Below, piece by piece: positions 24,332 to 32,331 of a stretch of DNA of 32,331 bases. The DNA is from Bacteroidia bacterium (lineage in GTDB: Bacteria; Bacteroidota; Bacteroidia; J057), in the NCBI GenBank assembly GCA_022760475.1, contig JALEFZ010000090.1:1-32331 (forward strand). The letters run 5' to 3'. The first letter of the stretch is position 1; the number at the start of each line of letters is the position of its first letter. Below the pieces are notes generated by a model, which saw only the letters and a program-made list of their open reading frames with translations, was not told the DNA's origin and did no database searches. Both the position numbers and the translations under genes were made by a program.

Positions 24332-25132
24332 CTATTTTCCCAAAATATCTTCCGTCAACTTGATCAAGGACGAGACTTTTACCTCATTGTAGGCATCCGA
24401 ATGGGCCCGGCCAAATGCCCCCTGATCGTTGTCATAATACTTTCCTGTAATGCCCTGGTATTCCTGATCAAGGGCCAGTTCCATGATGATTTTACTGCCT
24501 TTTTCGGCAGGAGACCAGGAATATCCATAGCCTTCCTGAACCATTCTGGTATCAAGCAGAGATCCCGGATTTAAGGCAATTACAGATACATCAGGCTGTT
24601 TCTTCGCCAGGTGGAAGCTCCACATCGTTAGCGCCAGCTTACTCTGGGCATAGCTTTCTCCCATGGAGACTGTTTTTTGCCCCAGCAACAACTCATTTGA
24701 GACGGACGCTTGTGCCGCCGAACTCAGGTTGATCAAGCGGGGAGATTCCCCTGCATTGAGCAATGGCCATAATTCCTTGCTAAGCAGGTAGGGAGCGAAG
24801 TAGTTCACCACTACCCGCAAGTCTTGCCCCTCTTTATTTTGCATGACAGGGCTTTTGAATACTCCTGCATTATTGACCAGTACATCAATGGCCTGAAACT
24901 CGGACTGAATTGCATCCGCCATCTTTTTTACCTCCTTCAAATCAGAAAAATCTGCTATATAGGATCGAACCTCTTCTTGATTGCCTGATGCCTTAACTTC
25001 CTTGACAACAGCAGCCAGTTTTTTGGCACTTCGCCCATGGAGAATAATTTCATGGCCTTGTTTAGCCATCTCGATGGCAGCCAACTTTCCTATACCATCT
25101 GAGCTTCCAGTGATCAATATGGTCTTTTTCAT
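24332..25132 (-). CDS. Short-chain dehydrogenase/reductase
   Basis: 266 residues, classical SDR layout. The cofactor motif TGSSDGIG (8-15) is followed by NNAG (87-90), the catalytic S138 in LSSAAQ, and Y161/K165 in YAQSK. The C-terminal half after the active site is somewhat longer than in minimal SDRs, with the segment YYDNDQGAFGRAHSDAY. It is similar in kind to retinol-dehydrogenase/WW-oxidoreductase-like SDRs. The start codon overlaps the stop of the upstream monooxygenase gene by four bases (ATGA), so the two are translationally coupled. The substrate is unknown. Confidence 0.9.
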   Translation of the reverse strand: MKKTILITGSSDGIGKLAAIEMAKQGHEIILHGRSAKKLAAVVKEVKASGNQEEVRSYIADFSDLKEVKKMADAIQSEFQAIDVLVNNAGVFKSPVMQNKEGQDLRVVVNYFAPYLLSKELWPLLNAGESPRLINLSSAAQASVSNELLLGQKTVSMGESYAQSKLALTMWSFHLAKKQPDVSVIALNPGSLLDTRMVQEGYGYSWSPAEKGSKIIMELALDQEYQGITGKYYDNDQGAFGRAHSDAYNEVKVSSLIKLTEDILGK

Positions 25133-26106
25133 GCCTTTGCGGTTTGTTTTTCGTCCTTGTTAAAAATGGGTAATACTTTTTCTGCCAATTCCTGTAAGGT
25201 GCTATCTATATCCCGAGCGTTGAACCTCAAATTCAATCCTACATGGTTCACTCCCATCTCTCTTAGTACTTCCAAATATTCGATGAGGTATTTACTTCCG
25301 ATCCTGAATCCCAGGTGAATAGGAATGGGTTTTGAGTCTTGATCCTCAACCAAATCTATGTAAAGGGGCTGCATAAACGGCTTTTCATATTCCACAAATT
25401 CCTGAACCAGCCCTCTCCATTTTTTAATTGTGTAGAGTTGTTGGCCAAAATTTCGAGGATAGTACATCCACCCATCACCATGCTCGGCATTCCAGTCAAG
25501 GGATTGTCGACTAAATCCCGTAACGAGCATTGGTATTTTATGCCCCTTGGGCTTTGGCAAGGCAGTCATCCTGCCGTCCAATTCCCCAAAGGGATTATTT
25601 GTAAGTACAGGAAAGTCTTCTTGCAGTTTCCTTATATAGGAAAATGCCTTTCGAAACCGTTCTCCTCTGCTCTCATAGTCAATACCCATCCCTGGATATT
25701 CTTCAAACCTGTCTCCGGAAGCCACTCCCATGATCAGCCTTCCCTCAGAGAGTTGATCAATGGTCGCTGCTGATTTAGCCACGTGAAGCGGATGCCTCAG
25801 CGGAAGAGCAATGCTCCCGATTCCCAGGGCAATATCCTGGGTTTGCCCGGAAAGGAAGCCCAAATAGGTAAAAGGATCAAAAGTCTGCCCAGCATCGCCA
25901 AAGGAGGGCAAATGAAATGGAATATCCCGAACCCACAGGGCTGAGAAGCCCAATTGGTCAGCCAGTTGGGCCCTGCCCAAATGGCTTGACATATCAGGGA
26001 TGGGGTGTTTTTCATAATTTTCAATGGGAACCACCAGCCCAATACTTAAGTTTCCGGCCTTAAAAACCTGATTGAAGCCTCTATTGATCCGCTCAAACTC
26101 TTTCAT
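25129..26106 (-). CDS. LLM-class flavin-dependent oxidoreductase (luciferase-like)
   Basis: 325 residues from the ATG at 26106; a TTG three codons upstream would also work. The luciferase-like barrel is recognisable from LADQLGFSALWVRDIPF, then FDPFTYLGFLSGQTQDIALG, then the cofactor-region segment LPLRHPLHVAKSAATIDQLS, then GRLIMGVASGDRFEEY. The pattern resembles the BA3436-type subgroup (TIGR03571), but I name that from memory. Such enzymes use FMN or F420 with a reductase partner; FMN is more likely in Bacteroidota. It lies between the MDR gene (35 bases upstream) and the SDR gene (overlapping) in one unit. Confidence 0.9.
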   Translation of the reverse strand: MKEFERINRGFNQVFKAGNLSIGLVVPIENYEKHPIPDMSSHLGRAQLADQLGFSALWVRDIPFHLPSFGDAGQTFDPFTYLGFLSGQTQDIALGIGSIALPLRHPLHVAKSAATIDQLSEGRLIMGVASGDRFEEYPGMGIDYESRGERFRKAFSYIRKLQEDFPVLTNNPFGELDGRMTALPKPKGHKIPMLVTGFSRQSLDWNAEHGDGWMYYPRNFGQQLYTIKKWRGLVQEFVEYEKPFMQPLYIDLVEDQDSKPIPIHLGFRIGSKYLIEYLEVLREMGVNHVGLNLRFNARDIDSTLQELAEKVLPIFNKDEKQTAKA

Positions 26107-26141
26107 CTCTTCCAATTATTCGGTTACCATCTTGAATAAAT

Positions 26142-27149
26142 TTAATGAAAACCATCCAAAACATTTTTTCCGATAACCCGCCCACTTTCCTGTTCCAAAT
26201 GAGCAGCCTTCAGGCTTTCAACAGATAACTTTCCAAGATTCTTTCTTACTGTAGATTGTATCACTCCATTGTCCAACATCTCAGCGACCCGATTGAGGAG
26301 TTCATGTTGCTTGGAGATGTCCTCTGTTTCGAACATAGGTCGGGTAAACATAAGTTCCCAACTGAAAGTCAATGCCTTACCCTTACCGGGCTTGATGTCC
26401 AGGTTCTCTGGATCATCTATCATGGCCACATGGCCTCTGGGTTTAATCAATTCCAATATGGCGGGGAAATGCTGATCTGTCGCATTGAGTGAAGCCACAT
26501 AGCGAGGGGTAATTCCCAACTCCTTCAATTGATCTACCAAAGACCCTCGGTGATTGATGACATGATCGGCTCCCATTTGTTTAGTCCAGTCGACAGTTTC
26601 AGGGCGAGAGGCAGTAGCAATCACCTTCAAAGCCGTCAGCTTTTTTGCCAACTGAATCAGGATAGACCCTACACCTCCTGCCCCACCAATGATCAGGATA
26701 GTTTCGCCCTGTCCACCCCCTTCCTTCACTTGAAGGGAATCAAACAGCAATTCCCAGGCAGTAATGGACGTAAGTGCCATCCCTGTAGCCTCCGCAAAAG
26801 CCAGAGACTTCGGTTTAAAACCCACGATTCGCTCATCTACCACATGGTACTCAGCATTCGTTCCTGGGCGAAGGATATCCCCAGCATAGAAAACCTCATC
26901 TCCAACCTTGAAGTTTGTTACCGCTTCACCCACTTCGACCACAGTTCCTGCCGCATCAAAGCCCAAGGTTCTATGTTCGCCCTTGGGAGTAGCATTGGCC
27001 CTAAGTTTGACGTCCACAGGATTCACTGAAATCCCCTCCACCTTTACCCGGATGTCATTTGCCTTGAGAAAAGTTTTTTCCACTTCTACCTCTTCAAGTG
27101 AGTCCTTGGCATTTATGGGTCCACTCTTTCTATAAACAATAGCTTTCAT
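26142..27149 (-). CDS. Zinc-independent MDR-family alcohol dehydrogenase/quinone oxidoreductase
   Basis: 335 residues. The MDR fold shows in the N-terminal GroES-like part (VKVEGISVNPVDVKLR, then TLGFDAAGTVVEVGEAV) and the nucleotide-binding motif GGAGGVGS (155-162), followed by AKKLTALKVIATASRPETVD. The catalytic-zinc Cys of classical alcohol dehydrogenases is replaced by Asn (N43) and no structural-zinc Cys cluster is seen. An NADPH-dependent quinone- or enone-reductase activity is therefore likely; the adh_fam_1 (TIGR02817) type fits. It is the first gene of a three-gene redox unit and is divergent from an AraC-type regulator. Confidence 0.9.
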   Translation of the reverse strand: MKAIVYRKSGPINAKDSLEEVEVEKTFLKANDIRVKVEGISVNPVDVKLRANATPKGEHRTLGFDAAGTVVEVGEAVTNFKVGDEVFYAGDILRPGTNAEYHVVDERIVGFKPKSLAFAEATGMALTSITAWELLFDSLQVKEGGGQGETILIIGGAGGVGSILIQLAKKLTALKVIATASRPETVDWTKQMGADHVINHRGSLVDQLKELGITPRYVASLNATDQHFPAILELIKPRGHVAMIDDPENLDIKPGKGKALTFSWELMFTRPMFETEDISKQHELLNRVAEMLDNGVIQSTVRKNLGKLSVESLKAAHLEQESGRVIGKNVLDGFH

Positions 27150-27161
27150 CTATGTTGTTCC

Positions 27162-27254
27162 TTTGATTGGTAAATCATATTTGACTGCTACAAATATCAG
27201 CAGCAAACCAACTCACTGGCGTGTACCAATCAAATAATTCGTTGTATAATTATT
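27162..27254. promoter_or_regulatory. Inverted repeats in the MDR/AraC divergent promoter region
   Basis: The 201-bp region 27150-27350 contains an exact 11-bp inverted repeat: TTTGATTGGTA at 27162-27172 and TACCAATCAAA at 27224-27234, with 51 bases between. A second one overlaps its right arm: AATAATT (27233-27239) and AATTATT (27248-27254). They are good candidates for binding by the AraC-family protein encoded at 27351, controlling the redox unit and possibly its own gene. Confidence 0.5.
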
Positions 27255-27350
27255 AGTTTCTGGGCTAGATTTACTCGTTCAAGTCTTGGAAACAAGCTAT
27301 TTTTAGATACCTTAAGCACATATTGATTAAATTGAACACATATTTTTACA

Positions 27351-28199
27351 ATGCTGATTGAGTCAAGCCATAAGATTTTTGAGATCCAGGTAGAAGAATT
27401 ATCTGAGTGGGACAATCGGCCACACAAGCATAATTTCTTTGAAATTGTGTACATCGAAAAAGGAAGTGGTTTTCAGTGTATCAATCAGCATGAGTTTGAG
27501 TATCAGGCTGGAAATATTTTTCTCTTACCTCCACTGGATTGTCATTCATTCAGGATTTTTGAGAGCACCCGATTTTATTTTATACGGTTTACAGATCACT
27601 ATTTCCTGAATGAAAACAAACTGGCTGACTATAAAGAATGGTTTGACCGGATTACCTATATATTGGCTAACTACAACAAAATTCCTGGCGACATCATCTC
27701 CTCCAATCGGGAAAGGACATTTATCATCAACAATATAAAGTCGATCCATCAAGAGTATTTGCAGAACGATCATTATTCAGGGTCCATTATCTTAAGTACC
27801 CTGGCTTCTATTTTAAATGTATTGGCAAGAAGTATAGAAAAAAAGTATGTGGGTCAGGCCAATGAGATAGACAACCGTTTTGGAGAAATTCTCAGGTACA
27901 TCAATACCAACCTGACGGAAAACAACAAACTCAAGCTTCCTCATTTGGCAGAAAAGTTTCATATTTCCCCCAGCTATTTCTCTTCATATTTTAAAAAGCA
28001 GGCTGGAACAAGTATTTCAGATTACGTTTTGAACTCCAAATTAAAAATAGTTGAAACCAAAATCCTGCATACCGACCTCTCTATAAAGGAAATTGCCTAC
28101 CAACTGAATTTTTCCGATAGCAGCCATTTATCCAAATCCTTCAAAAAGTACTATGGAATGACCATCTCCGAGTTTAAGAATCAATCGAGCAGGGGCTAG
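27351..28199 (+). CDS. AraC-family transcriptional regulator
   Basis: 282 residues. The N-terminal cupin-like sensing domain (about 8-90) contains RPHKHNFFEIVYIEKGSG and AGNIFLLPPLDCHSF. The C-terminal DNA-binding domain (about 185-280) has two helix-turn-helix units: KLPHLAEKFHISPSYFSSYF and IKEIAYQLNFSDSSHLSKSF, with the closing YYGMTISEFKN. It is divergent from the MDR-LLM-SDR unit and most likely controls it, probably in response to a small reactive compound. The inducer is not known. Confidence 0.95.
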   Translation: MLIESSHKIFEIQVEELSEWDNRPHKHNFFEIVYIEKGSGFQCINQHEFEYQAGNIFLLPPLDCHSFRIFESTRFYFIRFTDHYFLNENKLADYKEWFDRITYILANYNKIPGDIISSNRERTFIINNIKSIHQEYLQNDHYSGSIILSTLASILNVLARSIEKKYVGQANEIDNRFGEILRYINTNLTENNKLKLPHLAEKFHISPSYFSSYFKKQAGTSISDYVLNSKLKIVETKILHTDLSIKEIAYQLNFSDSSHLSKSFKKYYGMTISEFKNQSSRG

Positions 28200-28303
28200 T
28201 CTTTTCTCATTCCTCCATCCTAGAAAAAAAGAAACAAATACAGGGCTTTTTTATTCCTGCCTTCAATCATATATTGGTTAATAGGTCTTTTCCTCTCTTA
28301 ACA

Positions 28304-28906
28304 ATGCTATATGAACTCATGAAATCTCCAAGATTGGAACTCAAACAGGGACAAATCCCATGGATTCACGAAGGATATCGTGTCTTCGCCAAAGAAGGGC
28401 CTGGAGGGCTTAAGGTTGAACGACTCTCCAAAAGCATCTCCAAGAACAAGTCTTCCTTCTATCATCATTTTGCTGACCTGGATATTTTTGTGGACTTCTT
28501 GTTGAACTACCACCTGGATCAAGCAGAAGTCATGGCAGAAAAGGAGCGTGCTTGTGAAAGTTTGCCAGAACTTCTGTCCGTAATCATTGAACATAAGCAA
28601 GACCTGCTTTTCAACCGCCAATTGAGGATTCATAGGGAAAGAAAAGATTTCGAAAGGTGCTTCAACATCACCAGCCAATTGGTCTTTGGCTCTATCCTGG
28701 ATCTTTGGTCCAGTGTCCTGGGCTTGACTGAGAATACCTATTTGTCCAAACTGGTTCTTACCCTAAGTATGGAAAACTTTTTCCTGCAAATCACAGAAGA
28801 AAGCCTCACAGCTGAGTGGCTTCAAAACTATTTTATTCAACTCAAAAACATGGTGGATCAGTTTAAGATTAACGCGGAGAAAGAACAACTGGATGGAGCC
28901 TTGTAA
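28304..28906 (+). CDS. TetR-family-like transcriptional regulator
   Basis: About 200 residues from the ATG at 28304. A TTG at 28274 gives ten more residues and an ATG at 28319 five fewer. The N-terminal helix-turn-helix is of TetR type: IPWIHEGYRVFAKEGPGGLK, then VERLSKSISKNKSSFYHHF, then DLDIFVDFLL. The rest is helical and variable, as expected for a ligand domain. A gap of 104 bases separates it from the AraC gene on the same strand. Its target may be the nearby redox genes or the next gene downstream; this is not shown by sequence. Confidence 0.82.
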   Translation: MLYELMKSPRLELKQGQIPWIHEGYRVFAKEGPGGLKVERLSKSISKNKSSFYHHFADLDIFVDFLLNYHLDQAEVMAEKERACESLPELLSVIIEHKQDLLFNRQLRIHRERKDFERCFNITSQLVFGSILDLWSSVLGLTENTYLSKLVLTLSMENFFLQITEESLTAEWLQNYFIQLKNMVDQFKINAEKEQLDGAL

Positions 28907-29008
28907 TGCTTTTTTTGTCCAGGCTTCAAAATGACTCATTGGTCATGGAAGTGACGATAATCCATGAATACATCTAGGTATTTTTGTAGGTAACTCCAAG
29001 AAAATAGC

Positions 29009-29530
29009 ATGAACAATTTATTTTTTATCCTACTGACTTTTCTTCCTTTCTTAGTAATGGGGCAGGAGCATATGGATGTAGCCCATGAAGGCCATCATGA
29101 AAAAGTCCATCATACCAAAGACATCATTGAGATCATCACTACGGGTATCCGAGCGAAACCTTTTGGAGAGGGTGAAGCTATCTGGGGAACAGAGGCCCAC
29201 CTGACCTACTGGTTTGTCCATGCTTATGGGACAGGTTTTTCCTACACCCTAAGGTCTGAAGAAGGAGAATTGCTGAATGATATTGCCCTCCTGGCTAGTT
29301 GGAACCCCAATAACTGGCTGACACTGAACGTTGGGCCGAACTTTGCATTACCAAACAACCATCGAGAATTTGCCCTTTTGGCTTATGCGGAAGCAGAAAT
29401 CAACTTCAGGCTGAGAGAATGGTTCCACATCGGGCCAGTAGTAGGTACGCTATTGGGAAAACACTCGGAATACTCCCTTGGGCTTCATCTTGGATTTGAG
29501 ATTCACAATCCTGCCCTCAAACATAAATAA
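29009..29530 (+). CDS. Small exported protein with His-rich N-terminus, function unknown
   Basis: 173 residues. A signal peptide (1-18, ending LVMG-Q) is followed by a His-rich stretch (EHMDVAHEGHHEKVHHTKD) that could bind metal. The rest has alternating hydrophobic strands with aromatic ends (HLTYWFVHAYGTGFSYTL, then WLTLNVGPNFALP, then YSLGLHLGFEIHNP), which suggests a small beta-barrel of the outer membrane. I do not recognise a named family. It lies 102 bases after the TetR-like gene and could be its target. Confidence 0.72.
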   Translation: MNNLFFILLTFLPFLVMGQEHMDVAHEGHHEKVHHTKDIIEIITTGIRAKPFGEGEAIWGTEAHLTYWFVHAYGTGFSYTLRSEEGELLNDIALLASWNPNNWLTLNVGPNFALPNNHREFALLAYAEAEINFRLREWFHIGPVVGTLLGKHSEYSLGLHLGFEIHNPALKHK

Positions 29531-29563
29531 GAATTGCCTCGAACTTCTGGCTCGAGGCAATTC
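29531..29563. terminator. Shared stem-loop between convergent genes
   Basis: GAATTGCCTCGA (29531-29542) and TCGAGGCAATTC (29552-29563) form a perfect 12-bp stem with a 9-base loop. It starts at the first base after the stop of the His-rich protein gene and lies 14 bases from the stop of the convergent phospholipase gene. A TTATTT stretch follows on the minus strand, so it probably ends transcription from both sides. Confidence 0.75.
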
Positions 29564-29577
29564 AAACAGGCTTTCAT

Positions 29578-30768
29578 TTATTTTTTCATCACTTCCAGGT
29601 CTATCAACTTTCCTTTTACAACGATCCACCTGGACCCATTCCACTTAAATATCTGGTCGGAATCGTTTACCCCCCAAACAGTCCCATCTGCGGCTACGGA
29701 TACATTTTTCAATTTCCCTGGCATTTTTGTCCAGCGGCTTCCTGTCCACTTGTATACATAGCCACTGTTGTTTACACCCCATATGTGTCTCCTACTTCCA
29801 ACAGAAATCATCTTCAGGTTTCCGGCCATCTTTGTCCAGCTTGATCCCCCGTTATAGCGATAAATATGCCCAGCGGAATTTACTCCCCAAACTGTCCCGT
29901 CAGCGGCGGCAGCAACATGTTTAAGGGATCCATAGATTTTCACCCAGCCATTTCCAGAACGTTTATAGATCTGATTGCTTTTGTTTACTCCCCAGACATT
30001 GTTGCCATTTCCAACTGAAATCTGCTTCAATTTTCCGGTAACCTTTACCCACTGGTTGTTCTTCCTTTTGAATATATCATCATTCGCGTTGACTCCCCAG
30101 ACAGTACCATCAGAACCGATAGAAACATCCTTCAACTTTCCTGAAACACGGCTCCAGTTGTTATTTTTCCTGATGAAAATGTCATTGTTCTTATTTACGC
30201 CCCATACATTGAAGGTAGAAGTAGTTACCTTAGGACTCCACCTGGAAGATGAGCTGTGAATTACCTTTACATCCCTATTGCGGGTGAACCTTGCTTGCTT
30301 GCTGTTCCAATCCGGATCGACTTTGTTGTAGACTGCGGAGAAGTAAATTTCTGCAGCCCCATAGCAAGCCGCTTTCCTAGCTGCGTCAAAGACGCTTTTG
30401 AAACGGGCATCACAAGCCTGCTGCATGTCTACTCGGAAACGTTCATCAGCGATCTTTTTGCCTTCCAGGCCAGGAAATCCTGCCTTTTGCCAGGGTGCTG
30501 CACTCCATCCATAGTCATGGCTTTCGCAAGCCTTGGCAAATAGGGCATCATAAAATTTGATGTCTTTTGCAAATCCATTCTTTACCATGGCAGGCGCAGC
30601 ATCTGATGAACAATTCGTTTCGATGGGTTTAGGAATGCTAAAGGTAAGTACCTTCTTACCATTCTTGTCATACATTGATCGGGTATATTGAGCTTGGATA
30701 GGTTGAAATATACCGATCAGGAAAAGACATAGGAATGCCATTGAGAAATTTCTCATTGAATTTTTCAT
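29578..30768 (-). CDS. Secreted phospholipase A2-like protein with C-terminal tectonin beta-propeller
   Basis: 396 residues. A signal peptide (1-26, ending PIQA-Q) precedes a prokaryotic phospholipase A2-like domain (about 50-150). It has the active-site motif KACESHDYGW (C81, H84, D85) and ADERFRVDMQQAC (D108, D114, C119). This matches the bacterial C..HD.GY ... D..F..DM...C pattern of the PF09056 type, which cleaves the sn-2 acyl chain of phospholipids. After a Ser-rich linker, six tectonin-like repeats of about 35 residues follow (191-396), each with VN....I..R or K, a Trp and a GTVWG-type end. The FNVWG at 186-190 pairs with the last, shorter repeat and closes a six-bladed propeller. Tectonins bind glycans or lipopolysaccharide. 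A lectin-targeted lipase is the natural reading, which is inference. Confidence 0.87.
   Translation of the reverse strand: MKNSMRNFSMAFLCLFLIGIFQPIQAQYTRSMYDKNGKKVLTFSIPKPIETNCSSDAAPAMVKNGFAKDIKFYDALFAKACESHDYGWSAAPWQKAGFPGLEGKKIADERFRVDMQQACDARFKSVFDAARKAACYGAAEIYFSAVYNKVDPDWNSKQARFTRNRDVKVIHSSSSRWSPKVTTSTFNVWGVNKNNDIFIRKNNNWSRVSGKLKDVSIGSDGTVWGVNANDDIFKRKNNQWVKVTGKLKQISVGNGNNVWGVNKSNQIYKRSGNGWVKIYGSLKHVAAAADGTVWGVNSAGHIYRYNGGSSWTKMAGNLKMISVGSRRHIWGVNNSGYVYKWTGSRWTKMPGKLKNVSVAADGTVWGVNDSDQIFKWNGSRWIVVKGKLIDLEVMKK
29581..30198 (-). repeat. Internal DNA repeats encoding the tectonin blades
   Basis: Six units of about 105 bases encode the propeller blades: residues 191-225, 226-260, 261-295, 296-330, 331-366 and 367-396. 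The DNA for the GTVWGVN segments is the most alike between units. The blades have kept a common core and diverged in the loops, so the array looks older than a recent tandem expansion. Confidence 0.75.
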
Positions 30769-31280
30769 AACGTTAAGATTTTGAGGTGTTTTTTTGGCCT
30801 AACGGCCGAGTTTTGAAACTTTTTGTTAGGTGTTTGTTGTAAATGTTTATCCTACACGATAAACCATAAATTAGCCAAGTTGCTATTTATTAGTACGATT
30901 AAAGGATAAATGCCATATAGATCCAGGCCTGGTTATCTGGAAATGACGACTTTGTCTTTAAGCAAATAATAGCATGGCAACTTGGGTTAATTAGCGAAAA
31001 AAGTATAGTCCATTATTCAAAGGTTTCTTCAACTCAGGGATAAGCCCAAGTAAGATACTGGATCATTCTAGGCCAAAGTTTCCTGAAGGATGATAATTTC
31101 ATTTCCGGTAAAATCCAGCCTGTTTTCAGGTAAAATTTCCTACAAGAATCTTCGCCTTCGCTGATGCGCTATTGCTGTTTGATTACGTCCTAAAGGTAGG
31201 TTTTGGATACATTAAAGGAAGGCAGTTGGATGCAAAGGAAAGTAGATTTGTTGCGAAGGGAGTAATTTTGGTTGTTAAAA
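30769..31280. other. Intergenic region upstream of the phospholipase gene
   Basis: 512 bases with no credible ORF in any frame. It holds the leader and promoter of the leftward phospholipase-tectonin gene and the 3' flank of the second SDR gene. I saw no strong hairpin, RNA gene or mobile-element remnant; only weak 4-5 bp palindromes occur near 30795-30820. Confidence 0.6.
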
Positions 31281-32132
31281 TCATGAATTCTTTCTGAATG
31301 TAGGGTCTTCTGCCCTGACCTTATCCTTCGCATTTCTGGTATTTCTCATGAAATTATTCAAGAGGCTGGCCCCTCCGATTGGAGATAGTCTGGTGATCAA
31401 GTCTAGCAAGTAGGCATCTCTTCCAATCAGTATCCTGCTTTTTTTTCTTTGAATGCCTCTAATAATTTTTTTGGCTGCGAATTCTGGACTTAGCCTATAA
31501 ACCCTTTTGGCGACCTCATCAAAACTTTTTTGTGGGTTCAGACTATTACTGCTTATGTTGGTTTTTACTCCTGCTGGATGTACGCTGTGAACCTGCAGGC
31601 CACTTCCCAGGTTCTCCTGAATCAGACATTGAGTAAAGCCATAAACAGCAAACTTGGAGGATACATAGGCAGAACTTCTCATCAAACCTCCAAAACTCAG
31701 AACGGAAGCTACATTAACCAAGGCAGCCTCTGGTCGGGCTTGCAAATGAGGCAAAAAGGCGTGGCAACCATTGACTACCCCTCCAAAATTGATTTCATGC
31801 AAACGGTCAAAATTTTCCATTTCAACCTCTTCAAAAGGGTTTTGCCGCAGAGCTACCCCCGCATTGTTAATCAGCATATCTACCACCCCAAACTTATTGA
31901 TCACCACTTGCGCAAATCCCTTCATTTGCTCCCTATCCGAAACATCAAAATCAGCAGCAATGTATTTTTCATGGCCAGGTGGAAGTAAGTTGAGTGTCTG
32001 CTCAAGGCTTTCGGCTTTGTAGTCATTAAGGGCAAGAAAAGCCCCTTTTTCAGCCAGTTGGAGGGCGAGGGCACGACCAATTCCTGATCCGGCTCCGGTG
32101 ATAACAACGACTTTTCCTTGAAAATTCTTCAT
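31281..32132 (-). CDS. Short-chain dehydrogenase/reductase with C-terminal extension
   Basis: 283 residues. The classical SDR motifs are TGAGSGIG (12-19), NNAG (89-92), S143 in VASVLS, and Y156/K160 in YVSSK, followed by HPAGVKT. After about residue 225 an extra basic tail follows (IIRGIQRKKSRILIGRDAYL, then MRNTRNAKDKVRAED), as in several SDRs that act on lipid-like or membrane-bound substrates. The gene is a single unit, and the start of the next gene is not visible. The substrate is unknown. Confidence 0.9.
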   Translation of the reverse strand: MKNFQGKVVVITGAGSGIGRALALQLAEKGAFLALNDYKAESLEQTLNLLPPGHEKYIAADFDVSDREQMKGFAQVVINKFGVVDMLINNAGVALRQNPFEEVEMENFDRLHEINFGGVVNGCHAFLPHLQARPEAALVNVASVLSFGGLMRSSAYVSSKFAVYGFTQCLIQENLGSGLQVHSVHPAGVKTNISSNSLNPQKSFDEVAKRVYRLSPEFAAKKIIRGIQRKKSRILIGRDAYLLDLITRLSPIGGASLLNNFMRNTRNAKDKVRAEDPTFRKNS

Positions 32133-32331
32133 TTCTCTGATTGGGTCTAAACCAAGATAAAATTTAATTCTGATTGATCCCTTGCAAGTTTAAAATTGAC
32201 CAAATAATAGAATTCAACTTTGGCTTCATGGCTTAGACCATGTTTGGGACAAAATCTAGCTCATTCTGTTTAAAATGACAGTTATGAACGCTAATTGAAC
32301 GAATGTCTGGGCAGCAAGGGTGGTTTTCTCG
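32133..32331. other. Right window edge, no gene recognised
   Basis: 199 bases hold the promoter and leader of the leftward SDR gene. An ATG at 32303 opens a rightward frame that reaches the window edge after nine codons, which is too little to judge. Confidence 0.4.

Noticed and set aside
26529..27029. 166-codon forward ORF inside the MDR gene
   Set aside because: Antisense shadow of a well-conserved oxidoreductase; Ser/His-rich with no recognisable motif.
29581..30198. CRISPR-like or tandem non-coding repeat
   Set aside because: The periodicity follows the reading frame of tectonin blades; the repeats are protein-coding and diverged.
30256..30543. Forward ORF inside the phospholipase region
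   Set aside because: Antisense of the PLA2 active-site region, which is well conserved in the minus frame.
1..32331. tRNA, rRNA, insertion sequences, integrase and att sites
   Set aside because: I scanned intergenic regions for cloverleaf-like pieces, transposase-like ORFs and terminal repeats and saw none I could support.

Overview
The window looks like chromosomal DNA of a marine- or soil-type Bacteroidota, possibly of the Saprospiria/Cytophagia kind. This rests on gene content: NPHFLFN-type LytS kinases paired with LytTR regulators, periplasmic-TPR sensor kinases, an EAD11-like CHAT protein, Bacteroidota-style lipoboxes ending in FQAC, AT-rich leaders without Shine-Dalgarno sites, and several TTG starts. 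No tRNA, rRNA, CRISPR array or insertion sequence was recognised. The genus cannot be fixed from the sequence alone.

Layout. 1-2542 (-): a large secreted subtilisin-family protease with MAM and fibronectin III modules, cut by the window edge. 3119-3871 (-): an NlpC/P60 lipoprotein. 4201-11292 (-): a four-gene unit, DUF2147 protein, TolC-type outer-membrane protein with an unusual N-terminal substrate-binding-like domain, membrane-fusion protein and RND pump, ending in a very strong hairpin. Divergent to it, 11543-13415 (+) encodes a LytS/LytTR two-component pair that probably controls it. 13416-14383 holds only tiny ORFs, a terminator and possible relic coding sequence. 14384-15181 (+) is a lipoprotein with two PF03640-type repeats.

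15427-23335 is the most interesting part. A leftward unit encodes two paralogous TPR sensor kinases, a response regulator whose output half is a CHAT-like (caspase-fold) domain without its catalytic Cys and His, and a D-cysteine desulfhydrase-like enzyme. Across a 139-bp intergenic region with a perfect 10-bp inverted repeat lies a rightward gene for an EAD11-like/CHAT protein that keeps the Cys but not the usual His. I infer a phosphorelay feeding into a CHAT module: kinases sense a periplasmic or envelope signal, phosphorylate the receiver-pseudo-CHAT protein, and this acts on or with the EAD11-CHAT protein.

23464-28906: a fatty-acid hydroxylase/sterol-desaturase family membrane enzyme, then a leftward three-gene redox unit (zinc-less MDR, luciferase-like monooxygenase, SDR) divergent from an AraC regulator, with an 11-bp inverted repeat between them, then a TetR-like regulator. 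29009-30768: a small His-rich exported protein, convergent with a secreted phospholipase A2 fused to a six-repeat tectonin propeller. 31281-32132 (-): a second SDR.
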